From: an uncultured Clostridia bacterium
GTDB taxonomy: Bacteria > Bacillota > Clostridia > Oscillospirales > Ruminococcaceae
Length of the DNA: 19,974 nucleotides
Reading direction: 5' to 3'
Assembly (NCBI GenBank): GCA_938014855.1
Contig: CALLQM010000412.1
Coordinates: 1 to 19,974, forward strand
Shown here: positions 7,711 through 13,087 of the stretch, piece after piece
Numbering within the stretch: the first letter of the stretch is position 1
Layout: each line of letters opens with the position of its first letter
Notes under the pieces: model-generated
What the model was told of the DNA's origin: nothing
The model's input: only the letters and a program-made list of their open reading frames with translations
Databases searched by the model: none
Translations under genes and position numbers: made by a program

Positions 7711-8784
7711 TTGAATAACCTAACAAACTATGGCGCATCCGAGCGCTTTTTTACAGAAGCAACACTCTATCCGACTCTAAATTTAGCAAGAGTGATTTCA
7801 CAATATAAAGATCTTTATAAAATCGCTACACAGCAAGGTGGATCGTTAGCTGAGATTTCAGGAAAATTTCGTTATGAAACGAATAGCCTTGCGGATTACC
7901 CCGTAGTTGGGGACTTTGTAATGGTAGATCGCACCGATTCTACAACTGGAAATGCAATTATTCACAAGGTTCTCACTCGAAAAAGTGCATTAGAGCGTAC
8001 AGCTGTAGGAATGAGCAACCAAGTGCAGGTGGTTGCGGCAAATATCGACGTGCTGTTCCTTTGCATGTCGCTTAATCAAGATTACAATTTAAGCCGTTTG
8101 GAACGCTATCTTTCAGCGGCATGGAACAGCCGCGCGACTCCGGTAGTGGTGTTGACAAAAGCAGATTTATGCACCGACCTTCCTCAAATAAAGGCGGAAG
8201 TATCTGCGGCTGCGATTGGAGCGGATATTCTTACAACGTCCTATAAGGACAAAACTTCCTGTGAGCAATTACTGCCTTATTTAATCAAAGGCGTAACGGC
8301 GTCGTTTATCGGGTCATCCGGGGTAGGAAAATCCACACTGATTAATCAACTTGTCGGGGAGGAACTGCTTGCTACTTCAGAAATTCGACAGGATGATAAA
8401 GGACGACACACCACGACTCGACGCGATCTTTTGATTTTGCCTCAGGGGGGTATCGTCATCGATACGCCAGGTATGCGAGAATTCGGGGTGGAATCAACAA
8501 ATTTGTCTAAATCATTTGTTGATATTGATGAACTTGCCGCACAATGCAAATTTCGCGATTGTACGCATACCACCGAGCCGGGCTGTGCAGTACTAAAAGC
8601 GATTCAATTAGGAGAACTGGATGAGCGGCGTCTGGCAAATTATCAAAAGCTAAAGCGAGAAGCGAAATATGATGTGTTAAACTCTAAGCAGATAGAAAAC
8701 GAGAAGATAAATGCGATGTTTGCAGCATTTGGCGGCATTAAAAATGCACGGGATTTTATAAAGCAAAAGAATAAGCAAAAATAA
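7711..8784 (+). CDS. rsgA: RsgA-type circularly permuted GTPase (ribosome small subunit-dependent GTPase A)
   Basis: A 357-residue GTPase expected to act in late 30S subunit maturation. An OB-fold-like N-terminal region (through about residue 90) is followed by the permuted GTPase order: Thr-Lys-Ala-Asp (G4) comes before Gly-Ser-Ser-Gly-Val-Gly-Lys-Ser-Thr (G1), then Asp-Thr-Pro-Gly-Met (G3). A C-terminal zinc motif reads Cys-Lys-Phe-Arg-Asp-Cys-Thr-His, then Glu-Pro-Gly-Cys. TTG 7711 is the start, with GGAGG at 7698-7702; that site can be masked by an upstream hairpin. The protein is longer than the roughly 300-residue RsgA usual in Firmicutes and has a different N-terminus, so it may be a second paralogue; the usual copy would be elsewhere. 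It is a single-gene unit with its own promoter and terminator. Confidence 0.9.
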   Translation: MNNLTNYGASERFFTEATLYPTLNLARVISQYKDLYKIATQQGGSLAEISGKFRYETNSLADYPVVGDFVMVDRTDSTTGNAIIHKVLTRKSALERTAVGMSNQVQVVAANIDVLFLCMSLNQDYNLSRLERYLSAAWNSRATPVVVLTKADLCTDLPQIKAEVSAAAIGADILTTSYKDKTSCEQLLPYLIKGVTASFIGSSGVGKSTLINQLVGEELLATSEIRQDDKGRHTTTRRDLLILPQGGIVIDTPGMREFGVESTNLSKSFVDIDELAAQCKFRDCTHTTEPGCAVLKAIQLGELDERRLANYQKLKREAKYDVLNSKQIENEKINAMFAAFGGIKNARDFIKQKNKQK

Positions 8785-8796
8785 AAATTGTCGACA

Positions 8797-8829
8797 GCCC
8801 TCGGCTTTTGTTTGCCGAGGGCATTTATG
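8797..8829 (+). terminator. Hairpin terminator after rsgA
   Basis: Perfect 9-bp stem, GCCCTCGGC (8797-8805) with GCCGAGGGC (8814-8822), 8-base loop. The following ATTTATGCTTT is a poor U-tract, so termination may be partial and allow reading into the two-component genes. Confidence 0.65.
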
Positions 8830-8948
8830 CTTTGTTATCAGATCTAAACAATGATAGATAATATGCTGAACGCTACGATGCTTGGGTATACTATTAGTGC
8901 TGTTATGCAAACAACTTTACCTTTTTGATAAAGTAAGGATGATCATTT

Positions 8949-9647
8949 TTGAACTATACAATATTGGTAGCGGAAGATAATAAAGACATTGTGGAACTGT
9001 TAAAATTATATTTAGAAACAAGTGGTTATCATGTTCTGATTGCCTATGACGGGATAACTGCTTTTAATAGAATAAAAAACGAGAATATCGATCTTATTAT
9101 TATGGATATTATGATGCCACAAATGGATGGATATGAGTTAACAAAAGAGGTTCGAAAGATCAAAAATATTCCCATTCTTATATTGTCTGCTAAAAATCAA
9201 GACAGCGACAAAATACTGGGATTAAATCTTGGAGCAGATGATTATATTACGAAACCATTTAACCCGCTGGAAGTTACCGCAAGAGTCGAAGCAAATTTAA
9301 GAAGATTCTATCGATTAAACGACAATCATAAAGATCATCAGCAGACCATTCTTCAGTTGGGAGATCTCATCTTGGATACTGCCAGTCTCACGCTTAAAAA
9401 AAGGGGGGAAGAGATTGTTACCACTCCAAATGAGTATAAAATTCTTTCGCTTTTAATGAAATCACCGGGCAGAGTTTATACAAAATCTCAAATTTGCGAA
9501 GCAATCAGCGGTGAATTTTACGAGAAATACGAGAATGCGATTGCTGTTCATATTTCACATATTCGAGATAAAATTGAAGACGACCCAAGAAATCCTCGCT
9601 ATATCAAAAATATTAGGGGGTTAGGATATAAGATTGAAAGGCAATAA
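8949..9647 (+). CDS. OmpR/PhoB-family response regulator
   Basis: A 232-residue DNA-binding regulator. The receiver domain (about residues 3-117) has the acidic pair Glu9-Asp10, the phosphate acceptor Asp53 in Met-Asp-Ile-Met-Met-Pro, and Lys in Thr-Lys-Pro-Phe. The C-terminal winged helix (about 132-230) ends with the typical Ile-Arg-Gly-Leu-Gly-Tyr-Lys. Start is TTG 8949 with AAGGAT at 8935-8940. A short inverted repeat ACTTTA/TAAAGT (8914-8919, 8929-8934) sits just before the ribosome site. The histidine kinase gene overlaps its last 14 bases, so the two are translationally coupled. No CTTAAG-type site like that at 11270 is seen before it, so autoregulation by that site is not evident. Confidence 0.93.
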   Translation: MNYTILVAEDNKDIVELLKLYLETSGYHVLIAYDGITAFNRIKNENIDLIIMDIMMPQMDGYELTKEVRKIKNIPILILSAKNQDSDKILGLNLGADDYITKPFNPLEVTARVEANLRRFYRLNDNHKDHQQTILQLGDLILDTASLTLKKRGEEIVTTPNEYKILSLLMKSPGRVYTKSQICEAISGEFYEKYENAIAVHISHIRDKIEDDPRNPRYIKNIRGLGYKIERQ

Positions 9648-11250
9648 ACAGGCAAAAGGCAGTTTTTTTACGCTGCTTTTGCGCAATTATATTTTGTTTA
9701 CCTTGCTCATTGTTGTGTCGTTAAGTGGTGTCTTTATAATCACAGTTCTGCGTGTTAGTGGAAAAATAGTTGAAATTGATCCAAAGCAGCTGTTGGAATT
9801 TCAAGATGTATTGGCGCAGGGCGAATACGCTGAATTGCCTGCTGAACGATTATTTGGTCAAAATAGTATTTTGAAGGTCTTAAACGAAAAAAATCAGATT
9901 GTGTATACAAGTGGAATAGATACTATAGATGTGGCGGTAAGTACAAGAGAGCTGTTTTATATTCCTGATTATATTAAGACGAAACAAATAAATGTGACTA
10001 AGTTTGACAATGCGATTGGAGAGCCACAAATATCTGTTGTCATAACACAACAGGATGAACAAAATAGTGATTCCAGTAAGAAGATGTACTTATTGGATCA
10101 AAATTATAATATTTTATACAATTCTGAATTGAATCCTAGGGTAAAATTAACAAAAAAAGAATTTGATTTTTTAACAGGAACTTATCAAAATAGTATTAAA
10201 ATTTCAAAGCATACTTTTTTAACCAATAAAAATCAGCGATATACGCTGCTAATTTTCCAGCCTGAGAATACGATAACGCTGATGTTTGGAAACATTGCGC
10301 ATGTAATAGCGGATTCTTTTGTTTTATTTCTTATTCTCTATTTTATTATTATTGCGATCTTTATCTTTTGGCTGAACAGAAAGGTAAAAAAACCACTTTC
10401 TATTCTTCGCGATGCAATTGGAAATGTTTCAAACGGCAATCACGGACAATATCTTAACTATAAAGGTCCAATTGAATTTGTAAACATATTTGATAGCTTT
10501 AATGACATGTCAAATAAACTGATGAAAAGCGAACAAGAACGGAAAAAGTTAGAGGCGGGCAGACAAAAAATGCTTGCAGATATTTCTCATGATTTTAAAA
10601 CACCGATTTCGGTCATCCAAGGCTATGCAAAAGCGTTGTCCGATGGCCTAGTAACAGCCGAAAAAAAGCCGATCTATTTACAAATAATTGCATCTAGAGC
10701 TGAAATGCTAAATGAATTAATCAATACGTTTCATGAATATAGCAAGTTAGAACATCCGGATTATGTATTGACTTTGGAGCCCTGTGACATTTGCGTGTTT
10801 CTAAGAGATTATTTGGCGGAAAAATATAGTGAATTAGAACTATTGGGCTTTCATCTGGATCTTGAAATTCCGGAATCACATATTTTGTGTGATCTTGATA
10901 AATTACAGTTTAAGCGTGCAATTGAAAACATTGTATCAAATTCCGTGAAGCATAATGAGAATGGTACAACTTTGTTTTTTAGGCTTTCTTTTTTAGAGGA
11001 TGAAATAAAAATAACAATTGCAGACAATGGTGCAGGCGTTTCAAAAGAGATTGGACAGACAATCTTTGAACCTTTTGTAGTGGGCGAAAAATCACGCAGC
11101 AATCAAGGATCTGGATTAGGTCTTGCGATCAGTAAAAAAATAGTGGAGGCGCATGGAGGAATGATTGCTTTCATTCAGCCGCCTGAAAAAGGATACCATA
11201 CGCAATTCGAAATCATACTTCCACGACATGAAAGACCTAAGGAACCATAA
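9634..11250 (+). CDS. Membrane sensor histidine kinase
   Basis: A 538-residue kinase partnered with the overlapping response regulator. A membrane helix at about residues 17-40, an extracellular sensor region of about 180 residues, a second helix at about 222-248, a HAMP-like segment, then HisKA with the phosphorylated His319 in Asp-Ile-Ser-His-Asp-Phe-Lys-Thr-Pro. The ATPase domain shows the N box (Asn-Ser-Val-Lys-His-Asn-Glu near 434), Asp-Asn-Gly-Ala-Gly-Val near 464, and Gly-Ser-Gly-Leu-Gly-Leu-Ala-Ile near 493. Start is TTG 9634 inside the end of the regulator gene. The signal is unknown; the sensor region has no motif I recognise. The last six codons form the left arm of the terminator. 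Confidence 0.93.
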   Translation: MKGNKQAKGSFFTLLLRNYILFTLLIVVSLSGVFIITVLRVSGKIVEIDPKQLLEFQDVLAQGEYAELPAERLFGQNSILKVLNEKNQIVYTSGIDTIDVAVSTRELFYIPDYIKTKQINVTKFDNAIGEPQISVVITQQDEQNSDSSKKMYLLDQNYNILYNSELNPRVKLTKKEFDFLTGTYQNSIKISKHTFLTNKNQRYTLLIFQPENTITLMFGNIAHVIADSFVLFLILYFIIIAIFIFWLNRKVKKPLSILRDAIGNVSNGNHGQYLNYKGPIEFVNIFDSFNDMSNKLMKSEQERKKLEAGRQKMLADISHDFKTPISVIQGYAKALSDGLVTAEKKPIYLQIIASRAEMLNELINTFHEYSKLEHPDYVLTLEPCDICVFLRDYLAEKYSELELLGFHLDLEIPESHILCDLDKLQFKRAIENIVSNSVKHNENGTTLFFRLSFLEDEIKITIADNGAGVSKEIGQTIFEPFVVGEKSRSNQGSGLGLAISKKIVEAHGGMIAFIQPPEKGYHTQFEIILPRHERPKEP

Positions 11251-11273
11251 AAAGGTTCCTTAGGTCTTTCTTA
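11231..11273 (+). terminator. Terminator whose left arm lies in the kinase coding sequence
   Basis: Perfect 16-bp stem (11231-11246 with 11254-11269), core GACCTAAGGAACC, 7-base loop, then TTTC and TT. The left arm encodes the last residues of the kinase, including Arg-Pro-Lys-Glu-Pro. Confidence 0.8.
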
Positions 11274-11328
11274 AGAAATCTTAAGATTATTGAAATTCTC
11301 CCTTAACGATTCACATTTACAATATACT
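11270..11328 (+). promoter_or_regulatory. Direct-repeat operator and promoter of the membrane-protein operon
   Basis: CTTAAG occurs at 11270-11275 and 11280-11285, exactly one helical turn apart, in the wider repeat TCTTAAGAAA/TCTTAAGATT. A -10-like TATACT lies at 11323-11328 with only a poor -35 (around 11300). Two half-sites 10 bases apart just upstream of a weak -35 is the usual layout for activation by OmpR-family regulators such as the one encoded next door. The regulator assignment is inference. Confidence 0.5.
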
Positions 11329-11377
11329 TACCAAATAAATAGTAATTGTAATTTGTTGAATGATAAGGAGAAGTTTT

Positions 11378-12109
11378 ATGGTTTATAATCCATTCTTTAG
11401 AAAATTGCAAACAGCAGAAAGTGGAGAAAAAGCCGCTACATATAGCGGAATTGCGGTAAAAGGGATTTGGTTTTCAATTTTAACACTTGTAGGTGTAGCC
11501 GCTTACTTTTATTTACCGCCCTTTACGAACAGCATGTATATGTTGATTGGTACTACGGCTGTTGCTGTTTTGTGTCCACTCATCATTTTTTGGGTGCCGT
11601 CCACCACACCTGTTTTGGGAACGGTTTATAGCGTTGTGCAAGGTTATCTTGTGGGTTTTGTCAGTACCCAATATGCGAAAGAATATAGTGGAATCGTTTT
11701 GATGGCTTTAGGAATTACAGCAATTGTAGTCCTATCACTTTTCTTTCTCTATGCAAGTGGAATTATAAAAGTAGGACACAAATTTAAGGCATTTATATCA
11801 ACATTGTTTTTAGGCTCGATTTTAGCATCCGGTATTATATTTGTAAGTTCGTACTTTTTTCCTGCCATGAAAACAATTTTTTATGGTAACAGTATGGTTA
11901 GTTTAATCGTTGCAGTGGTGGTACTTCTCATTACAGCGTTAAACTTAATTTCAGAATTTGATCATGTAGCGCAAACAGTAAACAGAAGACTTTGCAAAAA
12001 GTATGAATGGCAGGCTGCGTACGGTCTTGTTATGACGATCGTTATTCTGTTTTTGCGTATCTTAAGAGTATTAGCAATCATATTTTCCAAAGCAAAGGAG
12101 AATCGATAA
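11378..12109 (+). CDS. Bax inhibitor-1/YccA-like (BaxI_1-type) membrane protein
   Basis: A 243-residue polytopic membrane protein with about seven hydrophobic segments. The N-terminus carries Asn-Pro-Phe-Phe-Arg and, shortly after, Ala-Thr-Tyr-Ser-Gly-Ile-Ala-Val-Lys; the C-terminus has Ser-Glu-Phe-Asp-His and Lys-Tyr-Glu-Trp-Gln-Ala-Ala-Tyr-Gly-Leu, then a last helix with Arg-Ile-Leu-Arg. These match the bacterial BaxI_1/YccA-like family, related to TMBIM proteins that act as pH-sensitive calcium leak channels or interact with membrane proteases. ATG 11378 is preceded by AAGGAG (11365-11370); an ATG at 11360 has no ribosome site. The stop overlaps the next start (TAATG), so the two genes are coupled. 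Probable target of the upstream two-component system. Confidence 0.82.
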   Translation: MVYNPFFRKLQTAESGEKAATYSGIAVKGIWFSILTLVGVAAYFYLPPFTNSMYMLIGTTAVAVLCPLIIFWVPSTTPVLGTVYSVVQGYLVGFVSTQYAKEYSGIVLMALGITAIVVLSLFFLYASGIIKVGHKFKAFISTLFLGSILASGIIFVSSYFFPAMKTIFYGNSMVSLIVAVVVLLITALNLISEFDHVAQTVNRRLCKKYEWQAAYGLVMTIVILFLRILRVLAIIFSKAKENR

Positions 12110-12750
12110 TGTTATCAATTGTAATATATCTTTTAATCTCAATTTTATTTGGAATCATAATATGCTTTAAAGGGAAACAGCTGTATTTTCCGATTATCAT
12201 GGTAGAAGCGTTTTTAGCAACAGAGCTTATTAGTATGTTTTACTTAGGATTTACGGTCAAAGGACTACTGATTGGGACTGTGTTAGGAATTATAATGGCA
12301 GTTCTTGCACGTTTTGTCTATAAACTTGGCATTTTCATGTGTGGAGTTATTGCCGGTGCGTTAGTCGGCAGCCTAATAACTGGGATTTTACCACAATCGC
12401 TTGTAGATTATTCATGGATTTTAGTTGTTTTGGTTGCGTTGATAGGCGGAATTTGTGCGGTACATTGGAGCGAATTGTTTATAGCTGTTTCAACAGCATC
12501 AAGCGGCGCTGTTAAAATTTCCACTGGTGTATGTTTTTTAGCATTTCATTTTACACAGTTGGATCAGTTTGTATATGCTGACGGAGCATTTTCGACCATT
12601 ACCCATTTATCAGAATTTTTAAGAACAGACTTCATTACACAGAATTGGCTTGCAATTACGGTTGTATCTGTTATTATATTTGTAATGGGCTTTCTTTCAC
12701 AACAGCATCAAAGTGTAAATGGAGGAAGGAAATCTCATAAAAAAACCTAG
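12109..12750 (+). CDS. Polytopic membrane protein, resembles the DUF4203/TM198 type
   Basis: A 213-residue protein made almost wholly of hydrophobic helices (about six or seven), with a charged tail of Gln, His, Lys and Arg that stays outside the membrane core. Glycine-rich helices with Cys-Gly-Val-Ile-Ala-Gly-Ala-Leu-Val-Gly recall the DUF4203/TM7S3-TM198 fold, but this is a weak match by eye. ATG 12109 overlaps the previous stop by one base and has AAGGAG at 12095-12100; a longer in-frame ATG at 12007 lies inside the Bax-inhibitor gene and is unlikely. It is probably made together with the Bax-inhibitor-like protein in one membrane complex or response. Confidence 0.75.
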   Translation: MLSIVIYLLISILFGIIICFKGKQLYFPIIMVEAFLATELISMFYLGFTVKGLLIGTVLGIIMAVLARFVYKLGIFMCGVIAGALVGSLITGILPQSLVDYSWILVVLVALIGGICAVHWSELFIAVSTASSGAVKISTGVCFLAFHFTQLDQFVYADGAFSTITHLSEFLRTDFITQNWLAITVVSVIIFVMGFLSQQHQSVNGGRKSHKKT

Positions 12751-12837
12751 AAGATCATTACTGAAAATTTTCAAGGAAAGAAGATCATCTTTTGGGATAA
12801 CCTAAGAATAGATGGCACAAAAATTAGGGGGTTCATA

Positions 12838-13029
12838 ATGAAAAATCTCACGAAAGTTCAACTGTTTACAATTCTTTCTTTGCTGGCTTATGCGGTATGG
12901 GAAGTTGCAGTGCAGGTTTGGGCGAAAGGTATTGAAGGTCCGATCATTCGAGTAGACCTCATCTTCATTTATCCAATACTTGTAGTTTTAGTCATTGTAT
13001 CGATTATTCAATTTGTGAAGCGGAAATAA
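12838..13029 (+). CDS. Small two-helix membrane protein, 63 residues
   Basis: ATG 12838 follows AGGGGG with good spacing. The protein has two hydrophobic segments, about residues 8-28 and 39-59, separated by a short loop with Lys, Glu and Asp, and a basic end Lys-Arg-Lys. No family is recognised. It lies 87 bases after the previous gene with no terminator between, so it is likely the third gene of the membrane operon. The gap contains the 10-base direct repeat AGAAGATCAT at 12749-12758 and 12779-12788. Confidence 0.7.
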   Translation: MKNLTKVQLFTILSLLAYAVWEVAVQVWAKGIEGPIIRVDLIFIYPILVVLVIVSIIQFVKRK

Positions 13030-13042
13030 ATCCGTTCCATGT

Positions 13043-13078
13043 AAAACAGCCTGCTGCAAATTGCAGCAGGCTGTTTTT
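13043..13078. terminator. Bidirectional terminator between convergent genes
   Basis: Near-perfect stem AAAACAGCCTGCTGC (13043-13057) with GCAGCAGGCTGTTTT, 5-base loop, then T-run. The A-run on the left lets it also end the minus-strand gene that finishes at 13088. Confidence 0.9.
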
Positions 13079-13087
13079 AGATCAATT

